Assembly: GCF_964340395.1 (NCBI RefSeq)
Contig: NC_135566.1
Span: 17,580,001-17,644,000, forward strand
Length of the DNA stretch: 64,000 bases
Source: Glandiceps talaboti
Lineage: Eukaryota > Hemichordata > Enteropneusta > Spengelidae
Reading direction: 5' to 3'
The notes under the pieces are model-generated. The model saw only the letters and a list, made by a program, of their open reading frames with translations, was not told where the DNA came from and ran no database searches. Made by a program: the position numbers and the translations under genes. Below are positions 34,832 through 47,799 of this stretch, in pieces. Numbering within the stretch: the first letter of the stretch is position 1; every line of letters starts with the position of its first letter.

Positions 34832-34880
34832 TCAGGCTGGTGTAAAATCTACAAAGTTTGTAGATTTTACACCAGCCTGA
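34832..34880. repeat. Perfect 24-bp inverted repeat with 1-nt spacer
   Basis: The arm TCAGGCTGGTGTAAAATCTA plus CAAA, a single G, then its exact reverse complement. It sits exactly at the broken 3' end of the LINE fragment. Confidence 0.95.
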
Positions 34881-35530
34881 TGGGTAAAATACCTAGCTGC
34901 TTAAATTCGGGGTCGGTATGGGCAAGGAATTCAGAGAATGTACTAAGGCGGGTAATTTTCTTTTTGTAATTAATATGGTGGCTCCAGGAAAGAAGTAAAA
35001 GTATTCCCTCAGATTTAGAATTATGTGTGGAAGGATTAGCGAGGTAAACAACACTTGAACACAAGAATAGATTTCGGAACAAAGTGGCGATAAGTCCGGC
35101 CTTTGGGGAAATAAATTTGACGACTTTCTGAATGTGGGACCTTCATTTAAAATTGATATGTAAAGTGAAACTCCAAGATAAGTTGTCGAAGAGACATTTT
35201 CCAATTCACGACCGCCGATCGATATCCAGATAGCCCTCAACGTTCACGGGTTTACGGATGTTGTTATGATGATGTAAATAGTTTTTCTTCAACGTTGATC
35301 GTGAGTTTATTTGCCCGACACCAATCGCAAACCTTTTGAAAGTCAGAATTTATTTGTGAGAGATTGATGTCATTGCCTTCGATAAAATTAAATAAGTTGG
35401 TGTCGTCTGCAAACAAGCCGAAACTGGAAGGAGTAAGGAGAATTCGCAATATCGTTGATATAGCTGTTTTATGTATCCTGTGTACAAAAGATTTGAAGGA
35501 TCGGGTGGCGGTGGTAATGAATCAGAGGAC
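34881..35530 (-). pseudogene. LINE reverse transcriptase C-terminal fragment (broken)
   Basis: Minus-strand frames: YINDIANS, then FGLFADDTNLFNFIEGNDIN (the YADD-type catalytic box is FADD), KVCDWCRANKLTINVE, GGRELENVSSTTYLGV, and finally KKITRLSTFSEFLAHTDPEF...LGILPI. This is the palm, thumb and post-thumb region of a CR1/L2/Rex-like LINE. Several frameshifts separate the segments, and the 3' end is cut at the palindrome at 34880. Confidence 0.75.
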
Positions 35531-35580
35531 GACCCTGTATATTTTTTTAATGTTTCTCATTACTTTTTCATAGCAGCTAT

Positions 35581-35619
35581 GAGTCGGTCGGTCGGTCGGT
35601 CGGTCGGTCGGTCGGTCGA
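35581..35619. repeat. (GGTC)n microsatellite
   Basis: Nine to ten GGTC (GTCG) units. Confidence 0.9.
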
Positions 35620-35700
35620 AAAGTAAAGAAATGAAGAAGAAAAATCTTTTTTCAGCTATCCTCGTTTTATTGGATTCCTGTACACAATTGGCATGTTCTC

Positions 35701-35713
35701 ACCCCCCCCCCCA

Positions 35714-35785
<72 letters not shown>
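35701..35785. repeat. C-run plus (CA)n microsatellite
   Basis: A run of ten C followed by about 35 CA units. Confidence 0.95.
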
Positions 35786-35788
<3 letters not shown>

Positions 35789-36460
35789 AATAACTTCCGT
35801 ATTGAAAGAAATTCTCTGTTCGTGAACAAGTATCATTGTACAACAATGTTCGGCCAACTGTATCTCCTAGCCTGTCTCAAACTGTGCTAAAACTACAATA
35901 CCTACTAGCAGCAAGTTTCCATCCCTTGAATTTTCCCGGTCAGTTGTAATAAGTTTATATAAAGGGCAAATTATAGAATGGTTTGAATTTGAATTTCACC
36001 ATGTTTCAGACAAAACTAAAAAAAATAAAAGAAGGACATCAGATCATCGTAATGCTTAGCTAACGACTTTTTGTTTTATCTGGCAAACAGTCAGAATTTA
36101 GTTCCATAGATATGTACAGGTTCACTACATAAATGTTATGTTATTCCAACGATTCATGACTAGCTAAGGTCTTGGGTTGTTGCTATACAGATTGATGGGT
36201 CTCTATTTTTTTTTTACCTTGTATAGATCTTACGGTTATAGGTCCAGCTGAATTTTCAGTGTTTTGAGTTGCATTGTTGGTTTCCCTAAAAGACGCCTTG
36301 TTTATCATTTGGAGGGGGTTAAGTTTTCGTTGATGTACTTACGATTGTTACTTGTATATCCAATGTTACGAGATCGAGTGGTTTTGTCTTTGAGATGTTA
36401 CTTTCACGTAGTTTTCGTGCAAAACATCGGATTACATGAAATAATGAACGTGAAACTTAA
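35786..36460. other. No gene seen
   Basis: AT-rich intergenic sequence; short frames only, none resembling a known family. Confidence 0.35.
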
Positions 36461-36795
36461 ACCATGCACAAGCCAAGTTGAACAAAAAATATGGAATATG
36501 TACTCTGGTCGTTCTACGTAACGACAACACGCGTCTATGTCACGACAACACGTGTCTACGTCACTGGTTCTGCTGTTCGAATGAATCAACACGTTCAAAA
36601 TTGTCAATACATTCCCCGATTTTTCTTTGATATTACTGGCGCTGATATAATTATGTTATTCTCCAATATTTTTTCTTCATTCAGCTGGAAAATACTCGTG
36701 ACCTAAGGGTTGTCAGGCCCCTTAGGTCACTCGTATTTTCCTCGGCTGAACGACGAAAAATATTGGGGAATAACATCGAACTATATCATGATGAA
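36461..36795 (+). mobile_element. Hairpin-ended dispersed repeat, copy 1
   Basis: Starts ACCATGCACAAGCCAAGTTG and ends in a ~70-bp imperfect hairpin (arms 36641-36710 and 36719-36790, loop about TTGTCAGG). It is homologous to the reverse complement of 63680-64000. TACGTCAC (36557-36564) and related CRE-like blocks repeat within it. Confidence 0.7.
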
Positions 36796-38060
36796 TGTGT
36801 TCTATGATTTCCTCCATGATTTGAGTAAATACCTCACCATGTGTTACTAATGAGTAGATTTGGTTTCCGACTCATTTATCAAACACAGGAACAAATCCTA
36901 AATATATTACCGAATCCAAAGGATCTTGTGTTATTCAAATAAATCAAATTACACGAATACACAAGACGATGTGTCAGGCAGGGATCCTAAATTGCACCGT
37001 ATCCTGCTGATTAACTTTTAAATATCGTCCTTTTAAAATGAATTTTTTTTTTCGAATATAAATTTACAACATTTCGGAGAACATGTTTTCGCATGAACAA
37101 TAACACAACTTTTTTCCTTCAACTTGAAGAACACATATAGGGATACATTTGGCAGTGCAATAGTCAAACTATACAATATAGACATCCTGTGATATCTGTA
37201 TGCGAGTATCGATTTCTTGTACACGGTTCAGTGTTTGTTCAAGAAACTGCAGGAACCATCCTCAAGATACTTTTTTTTCACAATTCCATACTGGAAACCC
37301 CACTAACGAGTCCGAAACGTACATTCTAAAGATCGATGTGAAATGTGAACACACACAAAAGCATCTTGTTTTATTCAATATTGTGGAACTCAAGCATATA
37401 ACAGGCAACAATGCCTACAGGCGTACGTTGCTAGGCAACCGATCTACATACCACTACTCATACCATTCACTGTAGAGTTATTGTACAAATATCAATGGAA
37501 GTGAAGAAGTCAAATTCCTCAATTAAGTTTCCTTATCGATTTTTAGTGTAAATCGTTATGTTCCCTTCGACTAGATAAAATGTTGACGTATAAAATTCTA
37601 CAGTTCTTCTACAACAGAAATTACACGGCCATCATATAAGGAACTAGACACAACTGGGATTTGGAAGATAAAATCGGTCGATGAACATTACCGTATTTAA
37701 ACATTCTAAATGTGTTGCTTGTCTTTTGCATACTTTTCTTCTTATTTTTAAATAATGAGGTCAATATTACAATTTTTGATTGAAAGAAGACATTTTAAGG
37801 AAAATGATTTTAAAAAAGGGAGATTGTGAACATATCTTTTTTTTGTATTGCTGTGCTGAGACACTGCCGTGTTTTTTGTTTGTTTGTTTTTCGTTTATTT
37901 GTTTGCTAGTTTGTGCTTGTATAAGTGTGTATGTTTTTTTCCATAACATTTAGATATAGTCATGTGTTCACATACTACGCCGTGCCTTGATATCTTTGAT
38001 AAAGAATTTTGATTCGAAAGGTCGGATAGCATCTATGTATTCGGACTGTCTCACTCGTTC
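36796..38060. other. No gene seen
   Basis: AT-rich; a (GTTT)n patch near 37875-37905. No exon recognised. Confidence 0.35.
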
Positions 38061-38067
38061 CTTGTGC

Positions 38068-38068
38068 A

Positions 38069-38131
<63 letters not shown>

Positions 38132-38222
38132 ATGTATGTATGTGTGTGTATATATGACCGTGTGTGTGTGTGTGTGTGTGTGTTGGTGTAAGTGTGTGTG
38201 TGGGGGGGGAGAGAGAGAGCGA
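38068..38222. repeat. Compound (GT)n (ATGT)n (GT)n (GA)n microsatellite
   Basis: GT run, ATGT run, a second GT run, G-run and short GA run. Confidence 0.95.
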
Positions 38223-41200
38223 GAAATGACTAACGAGCTAGTCTTCACGAAAATGGGCGTATGAAAACATATCGTTCAATAATCCCCATGGGCTCATTAA
38301 TATAGAAATATACTGAGATCTGATTCCCTGCTATTGTAATATCGCACGTAGGCATACCGAGTTTATCATGGTGACCTATTTCATTTTTTCAAAAAAAAAT
38401 GTTAAAGGGACACAGTCTCTAAATGTGTGGGTTTTTTATATTTCGTTTTATTTTTATATGTTATTCCAACTGCTACAACATGTTGAACCCAATCTTACAA
38501 CTTGTAGAGCTCACACTAGGAATTTAAATATGATAATAAAACTATGACGTAATTGTTTTGTACCCCAAAAATTCGAAAAAGTTTGCCACACCTCCACATC
38601 TACTAGCACTATACTGTATCAGTACATATTAAAGATTTTAAGTAAATTTTAGTATGTACGTATACAACTATAGACTGTCAACAGTGTGCTTGACTTTTTG
38701 TAATTTATCTTTAATGCTATTTTTGTTGATGAAATATAATTAAAACCTGGTGTGCGTTGTACTTACGATGAAGTCAAGACGACGTCGAATTATATATCAA
38801 TGTATTCGACACAGTGAGTAGCACGCAATCTGTTCGCATTCTGATTATTGCATCGCATGTTATAGGTTATGTACATAATTAGCAATAAATAAAAAAAAAC
38901 ATTTCAGAAGGTTTTTATAGAAATATGACAAAATATAATCCTTGTCTCAATACAGACTAATGCAGCATCGGTAATCGGTTTCTTGGCTTATCAAGGTAGA
39001 CCCAAACTGAAGCGATTGTTGTCTGGGTCGCAAGAGGGTGATAGTGGTCTTTTCGTTGTTTGGATATCATATTGGCCTGTAATCAAGATAATGAATATGT
39101 AAACACTGGAAGGTCGCAGAAATGCACTAGGTACAATCATTGAAGTCATCAGAAACGCCACCCTACTTGGAGAACAAATAAAGCCTCGCCCTTTCAATAC
39201 CTTCATATCAACACATCACAACTATAATTATAGTTTGTGTCTATCTTTGTACACTGTAATGACGTCATCGGTTCTGGCTTGTTAGCCTGCCCTAAAAAGT
39301 GAAAATGGAGATTAGACCGCGCCCACAACGGCTGATCTGTCAGTCTAGTATCTTAGTAAACCGAAACATTGATTGCCGCTGTTGTATTACATGTTGTGCT
39401 TTCACCTTTAGCCGACAATATAAGGCATTTGTATGCTTTAGAATTCTTATTACTTTACAGTGTAAGAATGAGCGCTACTTGTGAAAATGTCATACCATGA
39501 CGTCAGTGTCAACTGTTGCTATCCCAGAATTAATTGAACTAATAAATCACGAAAACATCTCGATTAAGGTGACATTGACGATTCTTCATGTTATAGCAGT
39601 AAATATCAACGCGTGTCTCTTTTTTTAAAACCTCGCCGGGATATGTAAGTCGATGTGAAGTTTTGTAGCCTGATGAGTTTACCAAGGTATTTCAGTGAAT
39701 GGTTAAAATTGTTGCTATGGAAACTTACACAGCTCTAAACTCAAATTTATTCAAAAGCATTAATTATGGTGATTATTAGTTTGGACTTCGTGTTATTCGT
39801 GCGTGAATAGTTTAACGTGTATTTTTAGACATAGATTTGACCTTTGAAAGAATGTAGTGGACTATAGAGCCGATTGTTTGCTTGTTGCAGGGGGGATTGA
39901 CAAAATATTACAATGTATTTTCATGGGTTAGTATTGTTTGACGCCCCCCCCCCCCCGGTGAAGACAGTGAACCTCCCCAACAATGTCCAAATTTCACCCA
40001 CACCCCGCACACATTTGGTGAACCCACCCTTTATCTGTGACGAGCGATATATGCGAGATACTCCGAACTGACGGCATTTCTATACACGCCGCGAGATTGC
40101 AAACTACAACCAGTTGGACATAAACAGAACATACAAGAGAAGCAACGATTTCGACAAATTGGTGAGTGATCAGATAATGACGTTGTTATCACCTGAGAAC
40201 GCGTAAATGTGGCGGGTAGATGTGACGAGGGTAATATTTAGTACCGTAACGGCTGTCTTTTAAAATTAGACGTAATGCTGAAGTTCATGATAATGGAGAG
40301 TACGTAATATGCGTTCGAACACCAAAGGTTATTGCGTTGTATGACATTGTTCTAGGAATAATGCAATTTGGAGCTAGTCGGGCAATTACTTTGTCAAGTG
40401 ACCTATATATTATCACCAATTTGTTTTCTTTCGTTAAACCATACAAGAAATCAAAGTTGTCGACAACGTTTAGATATAGCTACACATTTTCCTAATTGAG
40501 AGTGGGTGATGTCGAATGAACTCCTTACGTTATCCATAGTCTATGCTTTATCTTTGAGATATTGACTATCGATCCTGACGACGTTAGCTGGTTTGTCATA
40601 AATTACATATTTATAGTACATACTGCATTCTCTAAAAGTGTACTAGAGTTATAAAGTTATCGTTATTATTATCATTATTACAAATATTATCAGGGTGTTG
40701 TGAGAGATATGAGCTGATAATAACTTGCAGTGAATATCAACGCACATAAAATCGTGCCGTGTTGCACATATTTTCATAGCTCCCATAAATATTTCTGTTT
40801 TTACGCGAAGATTTAAACAAGAGCGACAGAATGCGTATGAAGTGTGATTACTGTCACTGAGTCGAAAACATAGTTATAATGGTCGGTGATTATGTTGCAG
40901 CATTTACGTTATTTTAAGCACAGTATTGGTTTTTAGGTCAAAGACGGAACCGCACTGATCAGGGAGTAATAATGTGAATATATTACATTAATTATACGTT
41001 TTCACACAGACAAGGAAGAAACCTTGTGGTTTGCACGATATTGGATAACAAAAATCAATGTATTTTGGAGTAGACATGTTCTTTAACTTTTTACAGTAAT
41101 GTAATTACACTGAGTCGACGTCGAATGTTACAGAGTGCTCACTACAGTGTGTCATCCGCAACATACGACGTGTGCGCAGACATAATTGCACATTTCCTTC

Positions 41201-42240
41201 TTCTCCTCGAATTTCCCTATTTACAATAGAAGCCAATTAACCCGAAACAAAATGTTATCTAGTTCAACAAAACTCTTATTATTTGCTACCAAAAATTTAG
41301 TATTTTAGAGCAAGTGTGTGTGGGGGGTAGATATCATTTGCTTGTACGTTCCTGATTGGCTCTATCTGCATTTGTCTTCACTGAAGTAGTGGGGGGGGGG
41401 GTATTTTTGTGTTTACCCTGGACTCTGCAGACTGCATCGGCTGGACTATGGCAAACACGAAAAAAGACCGATGCCAGGGTATTTAAGTGATACTGACCTG
41501 AAACAGTTCTTTTTTTGCTTTTTTGGCCTAACATTTTTAATGTTTAGCAAAACAAAAATTGTTACATATGAATCGTTTAGTGATTATATTTTTTCATCAT
41601 AGTGCCAAGAAAAAAGTGTGTTTGTTACAATGTATATGATTTGGCGCCAATCTCCAAACACAAGAGTAGCTCTTCCAAAATAAATGTTGATAAGATTTCT
41701 GTGGCGCCAGATGATAAAATGTACTGAGCAATCTTAGTACGATATTTCAAGACGATGTTCTAGTGCAGGTTAACTGTCTTCTATCGTCACACGCTGAGGT
41801 TATATTCAGCTTAATGCTTTCGTAGATCTAGAGTTTACGTCTTAAAAGGATTTCAAAAACGGTTACACTACTCAGAGATGAGTACTTAAAAGTTTGTGAA
41901 GAATGAACGTCCTAGGGGGATAACTGTTATCTTGAATTTTAATTGTGGAAAATCGACCATAAACCTAGTAATAACATGTTCTTGATGCCATTTACAATGT
42001 TGTTGCCTCACTGAGTAAATGGCAATTCATGCAAATCGCTTGGAACTATGAGAACAAGAGCGATTATCGCGAGGAAGAGTACTATAGTACCTTGCATTCA
42101 AAGTAGTAATACGTTTTGTCAATTTTCAAGTTGAAAGACTTTCCGACAGATTCAATCTGAAAACTACCTCCTGTGTGATGTAAAAGCGTCTTTTTATGAT
42201 GATTCTAGAATTGTTTTCCTGTTATTTAGACAGCCGGCCA
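38223..42240. other. Gene-free by my reading
   Basis: About 4 kb without a recognisable exon or transposon protein. A C-run lies at 39943-39956 and a G-run at 41391-41401. A GTGAGT donor-like site at 40161 has no coding partner. Possibly intron or regulatory sequence. Confidence 0.35.
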
Positions 42241-42257
42241 TTGATCAAGCTATAAAC

Positions 42258-42331
42258 TTAAAGATGGATGGATGGATATCGATTGATTGATGGATGGACA
42301 GACGGACGGACGGATAGACAGATCGACAGAC

Positions 42332-42384
<53 letters not shown>
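42258..42384. repeat. (GGAT)n / (GACA)n microsatellite
   Basis: Imperfect GATG and GACG units then a long GACA run. Confidence 0.9.
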
Positions 42385-44206
42385 TGGTTTATCTGTCCAA
42401 ATTTTGGATTGATCGAATGACCCTTTTGGTCAATGTCTTATGTAATTTATTTTTCTCGCATTGGCCCATACTAACGTCAGAACATGTATCCGCGAAGCAA
42501 TTTGCCAACTGGTGTGTTAGGTTATGTAGTTAGAGTAAGCTCTATATAGCCTGAGGTGGACACATCATATATAGAATATGTGATCAATCACGTCGTTGGG
42601 ATCAAATCATTCCTTAATGGCTGTCATCAATATACTGATATTTTAGATATTTGATGTGAACGTACTCTGTAGTGTTAGAAACATAATATACATGTGTAAA
42701 TGTTCAAGTTAGAGGAGGGGGTTGAGGGCAGTATCAGGGATATGCTGGACTTCGAAAATAATACATCCCCGCTGTCCAAAAACAGAACTGTCTTTTTAGA
42801 TGATGTCAGTGACTAAAATCGAGGTTCTATCCATGGCAAATCTTGAAAAAACATTGAATAACACACGTGACGCCGTGTAAGCATTAGCTCACATGACGTC
42901 AAACCATTCGGAATCTTTCAAATACCTGTGTAGTCAAAAATCTACTCGTAAGGAATGCCGTATAAGACATAAATCAATAAAATTATTTTTTTTTTAAAAA
43001 TAGAAACAGAGACATCAACAAAACTTTTTTTTTGGAAGAACATAAAATATGAAAAGGGAAATCACCTAGATGCGAGAATGATGTTGAAATCACATATATT
43101 AGAGTATTTAATACATGCACATTTTGACCACAATGTAATAATATATAATGGAGAACATGTAAACATATTTGTGGATTTATTAAATAATAAGGTAAGAGAG
43201 AACAACGAAGCAAATAAAGTCGGTCGTTACAAGGTATGGGGTCTCATCTCGGGTTACATTTGAAATAAGACTTTACATGAGGAATACATTTAACACTACT
43301 AGTACAGCTGGTCGTCACGACCAGGCATATTTAATGACACTGTGCAGATTTATTTTGTGTGAAACCCCTTCAAATTTTCTCTCAAAAAGGTCGGTGACAA
43401 CAAATAGGTGAATATTGGACAGCACTGACTGATATTGCAATAACAATGTCTATATACTTTGACTCGATAGTTTATGTACTCGGTACACTACTTGCCAAAT
43501 AAGTAATTTAATGCACTTATGCTCCAGTTCAATATTGTAGCGTGATGTTGTATAACTTCTCCCGTAATTGCAGTTGAGACGAATGAGTTGCCATGACAAC
43601 TGTTCAAGGATGTTATTGTCGATGTTTCATGGTATTTGATATCTAATTAGCGAAGTTAGAAAAGTGTATCGGATTTGTGGTATGAGGTAAATATCAAAAT
43701 ATAAATATAAAAGGTCTTCTTTTAGCTGCCTAGGTAAATGTTGTAACAACAGATAATGTGTCCATGCAGTGGTTAATAAGGTCTCCTATACGAGTTGGTT
43801 CGATTTTCAAAAAAAAACGTTTTCGAATTCTGTCATTGCCATTACATTTGTTAGACTAATTACATATATATCTGTTTCAATATAGCGAAGTAGAAAAGGG
43901 TCAACTAAATGCTTGGCTTTTAAATTATAGATGTTGTTCTCTGCAGGGATGAGAAAAGGCTGGCTCCATCAAGGTATGGGGAATCCAGATAATTTCCGTG
44001 AGAGTGTAATGACTAACTAACATGGCAATCTTAGTCTACACCCAAAAACTTGACCCATCTATAAAAGTTTTAAGAGACATGAATTTTGAACGTGAAAATT
44101 GTCTGATTTAAGGAAATTATCCGCAAAATGTAGTTTCCAAGCAGGTACGTGCTGAAGTTGTAGAAGACTCATTCATTTGATTTAGTTGTCACATATGTCT
44201 ATTTAT
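42385..44206. other. No gene seen
   Basis: AT-rich intergenic sequence with short frames only. Confidence 0.35.
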
Positions 44207-44609
44207 GTGTATACTAGTCTAGTTCCAATACGACCGTGTTACGATTTACGCTACTTTATCTTCACACATTACGTCTAGTCAATGCCGAACATTTCACCGT
44301 TAATCTGGCTAAACCCCATGCTGGGCGAAGGGTAAATGGCGCATGCCAGTAGTAACCCATCACAAATTGACAGGCGGTTGTTATTTCCTTAAGACAATTG
44401 CTCATTAATATTTAATTAGTACAGCTGTACTAAAGTAAAATCACGTGAAGACGCGAGAACATTACCACGTTTATATGAACGCTGTTGGAGGTAGCACAGA
44501 TATCTGTGCTAGGTAAGTGTAAAAATTTGACAAGATGCAATGTGTGAAGATAACATAGTATAAATCGTAACACGGTCGTACGTAATGGAACTAGCGACTG
44601 TGTATACAA
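44207..44609. mobile_element. Palindromic MITE / fold-back element (400 bp)
   Basis: The left arm from GTGTATACTAGTCTAGTTCC through ACGACCGTGTTACGATTTA and TTATCTTCACACATT is mirrored on the right by AATGTGTGAAGATAA, TAAATCGTAACACGGTCGT and CTAGCGACTGTGTATAC. Arms are about 80 bp and diverged. No coding capacity. It contains a separate perfect 20-bp palindrome (44492-44511). Confidence 0.75.
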
Positions 44610-44908
44610 ACACTTTCACTACACCTTGTTCCCCCAATTTCAGTTTAGTTTAGTACAAAGCATAGTCCTTATGACACTAAACATTTAAGTTCACACTACA
44701 TTCCCTCTATTGCAGATTGTCCAGGGAAAGTATCACTTCATGCCTTTTCACAAGGTGTTTCCTGACTTTGATAGAGTGGCTGATCATGATTATATAAGTA
44801 TATAATGTTCGGGGGGGGGGGCACAGTATCAGACTGAAATTACCATCATTATCGTTAGTATTACTATCGTGGTTGTCATTGATGGAGGACACATGGTGGA
44901 TTTTATGT

Positions 44909-44978
44909 TTGTTTGTTTGTTTGTTTGTTTGTATGTATGTATGTATGTTTATTTGTTTGTTTGTTTGTTTGTTTGTTT
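44909..44978. repeat. (GTTT)n / (GTAT)n microsatellite
   Basis: GTTT units with a short GTAT interruption; its right end seeds the 318-bp tandem duplication. Confidence 0.9.
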
Positions 44979-45595
44979 ACTTCTCATTTTTCAGCTGCAC
45001 ATACTTAAAAAAACCTGATAAAATTGACAAAAATCCAGTGACTTTCTAGCATAGAATACAACTACAAATTTAAGCTTAGTTTTTATACTGAGATGTTTAA
45101 TTATTATTTTTTGTATATTGATTGGCTGTTGGATGTCACGGAAGAAACTGAAAGGAACCTAAAACTATACAATATTCAAGACGACAAAACAGTTTTATTC
45201 AGTGATATTTTGACAACATTCAGGAAAATATCAAAGACTTGGGGACTTATTGTATTCGAATGTTGAAACAAACATTGTTTGTTTGTTTGTTTGTTTACTT
45301 CTCATTTTTCAGCTGCACATACTTAAAAAAACCTGATAAAATTGACAAAAATCCAGTGACTTTCTAGCATAGAATACAACTACAAATTTAAGCTTAGTTT
45401 TTATACTGAGATGTTTAATTATTATTTTTTGTATATTGATTGGCTGTTGGATGTCACGGAAGAAACTGAAAGGAACCTAAAACTATACAATATTCAAGAC
45501 GACAAAACAGTTTTATTCAGTGATATTTTGACAACATTCAGGAAAATATCAAAGACTTGGGGACTTATTGTATTCGAATGTTGAAACAAACATTG
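44960..45595. repeat. Two identical 318-bp tandem copies
   Basis: ACTTCTCATTTTTCAGCTGC at 44979 recurs at 45297, and the ends CAAACATTG fall at 45277 and 45595. I found no mismatch between copies by eye. Each copy begins in (GTTT)n, suggesting microsatellite-mediated duplication. Confidence 0.9.
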
Positions 45596-46226
45596 AGCTT
45601 ATGTTGTCTCTTAGTCGTGAAACGTTCATCCGTGGTATCATCTCCGTCGCCGTGAGTGATTTTTTTCTGAATCAGTTAATCATCTTGGCGGCAGGAAAAC
45701 AGTGCTAAATTTACGTCAAACTGGGTTGTTATAATCTGCAAATAAAAAGACCCCGCAGACACATGCAGTTTTATAAATCTAATCACCGGTACAATGTCAA
45801 CTACGTAGTGATCGGATTAATCAATACACCATACGTCAGAAGTAACAATTCCGTGCGTTCTAAATCGTTCAGCACATAAACTTGTTTTTGTTTTTTTTAT
45901 TTTGAGTTTGACATCTTGTCAGTGATTGATGATTGCAATGATAAATAGGATGATGAGGGTTTTGATAAACGTATGTGGTGTTTGAAGAGAATTACGAGAC
46001 TCAGTTTACTTATATATGCTATGTCCTCGTATCGGTTACAGAGTGTACGTTTACGGTCTAGATAAATACTACTAGTATAGCTATATGATTTATAAAGTTA
46101 TCAGTGAGACATACTATTACTAATTCAGTTTATCTATGACGCCCACCCCCAACCCTTCCTCCGAAATGAAAGCAACTTTACATCAACAACAACGACGACG
46201 ACGACGACGACGACGACGACAACAAT

Positions 46227-46258
<32 letters not shown>

Positions 46259-46353
46259 AGATAAAACGTGACAAAATCTACCCTTGTTCCTTATGTATTA
46301 CATCTAGTATAAGGAAAGCAAGTTATCGACGACCTAAAAATCTAGGCATACAC
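45596..46353. other. No gene seen; (GAC)n/(AAC)n tract
   Basis: Trinucleotide run of GAC then AAC units at 46188-46258; otherwise no recognisable feature. Confidence 0.4.
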
Positions 46354-46524
46354 TTAAACTATTGCTGTTGTATGTGTTAAATTACACAAGTGGGTGATAT
46401 CCCCGGTGATATCAGTGTCTTGGTAACGTGTGCTTATAGTCACATAGTCATCAAGATAGTGTAAACCCAGGTTGAACGTGCCGCCACTTGAGAAAAACTC
46501 GCTATCAGAGATACCATCCTGCTG
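46354..46524 (-). CDS. Candidate terminal exon, unknown protein
   Basis: After a possible acceptor (CACTACTGTCACAG) the frame reads QDGISDSEFFSSGGTFNLGL, HYLDDYVTISTRYQ and ends CNLTHTTAIV. Residue use looks protein-like rather than random, but no partner exon or family is recognised. Could be chance. Confidence 0.2.
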   Translation of the reverse strand, partial: QQDGISDSEFFSSGGTFNLGLHYLDDYVTISTRYQDTDITGDITHLCNLTHTTAIV

Positions 46525-47551
46525 TGACAGTAGTGATACCAACATTTATTAACAGCTTATATCAACATGTTGCAATAACAGACTTTAAGATTAATAGTAG
46601 TAATTGATGTCTGTGTTACAATTGGTTTATAGATAGCTGTCGTCGTAAAGGACAAGCATAGCGAATATATTTCTAGGTTTTATTTGCTATTTCATGGATG
46701 TATATCCTATTTAAATCAGTAAATCAAATTAAACCCCCTATGTTTGCACAATCTAACCACCTTCAGGGTCTAATTAGAAAGCTTAGAGAGATTTGCATTT
46801 GTAGCCAATTAGATTAACATGCATGTCTCCCTTTATGTGAACAACATCATCCTCACAGACGATAAAGCATAGCATAACGTCCATATTTGTATTCCTGAAG
46901 GGTTTTAATGTTTAGAATATACTCGTAGTGTCAACAGTTGAATTTCCGTTCGCAAAGAAGAATCTGTGTAACATTATATCAATGTATATTGCCACCTGTC
47001 AACAATTTAAACAGATGTTCATCCCGTTGTTGACCGTTGAAGGCATGTCCAATACACTTAAGTTGTACTTGTTAAGGGGAGAGATCAATAATTTAATATA
47101 GGATGATAAAAACGTAAATCGTTTAGTTGGGGGTGAGGATGGGGGAAGAGGTTGAACCATTTTAGTCCTCATCTGATTTTACTTTTAATGGAATCTCTTT
47201 TGTACTCTTAAATACAAATGATTGTTGGATTTACACTTTTCTAGACAAACCATTTTGATTTCAGTCAAAAGAAGAATTCTCATTGTTGTGCATTATTTAT
47301 GACGCATTTTATCATTCTTATGAATGAACGAAAAATTATTGATGGCTAGCTACTACAGTGTTAATTAATCATAGACATTTACTGAACTTTTGGCTTTCAG
47401 TTGCCTCAATTTATTTATGTAGGAACGAACCATAAAAGATAGCATTTTTGGAAATCATCCTGAAAGCAATTTCACATTGATATATATTGATAAAAGGAAT
47501 GCATAAAAATTCACCAGAACATCATGGTCACATAGTGGTCTATGGCGGCAT

Positions 47552-47760
47552 TTATAATATTTGTAGTAATTCAGGACAAAGAATTCTAAGCTGTACTAAC
47601 AATCCGCAATAAACTGCGCCCAATCTTTCTTCAACTGCAACCTTTTCATCTTTGTATTTTTTCAAGATTTTAAGTGAAGTGGTGAGCACACCCTCCATCG
47701 TTATAAAATTGTATGACTCACAGACGGATTGGACGCAGTTGGTCACGGATTCTAACATAA
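47552..47760 (-). CDS. Candidate terminal exon, unknown helical protein
   Basis: An acceptor-like TTATTTTATGTTAG precedes a frame reading ESVTNCVQSVCESYNFITME, GVLTTSLKILKKYKDEKVAV and EERLGAVYCGLLVQLRILCP to a TAA. The pattern looks like amphipathic helices. It lies directly beside the 35-bp minisatellite. No upstream exon was found, so this is tentative. Confidence 0.3.
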
Positions 47761-47799
47761 AATAAGTAATATTGATCATATGCTGCATGTTGTACTTTG

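Noticed and set aside
44492-44520. 5' exon with donor GCTAG/GTAAGTG
   Set aside because: Lies inside the palindromic MITE; the motif is part of its repeat, and no coding partner exists.
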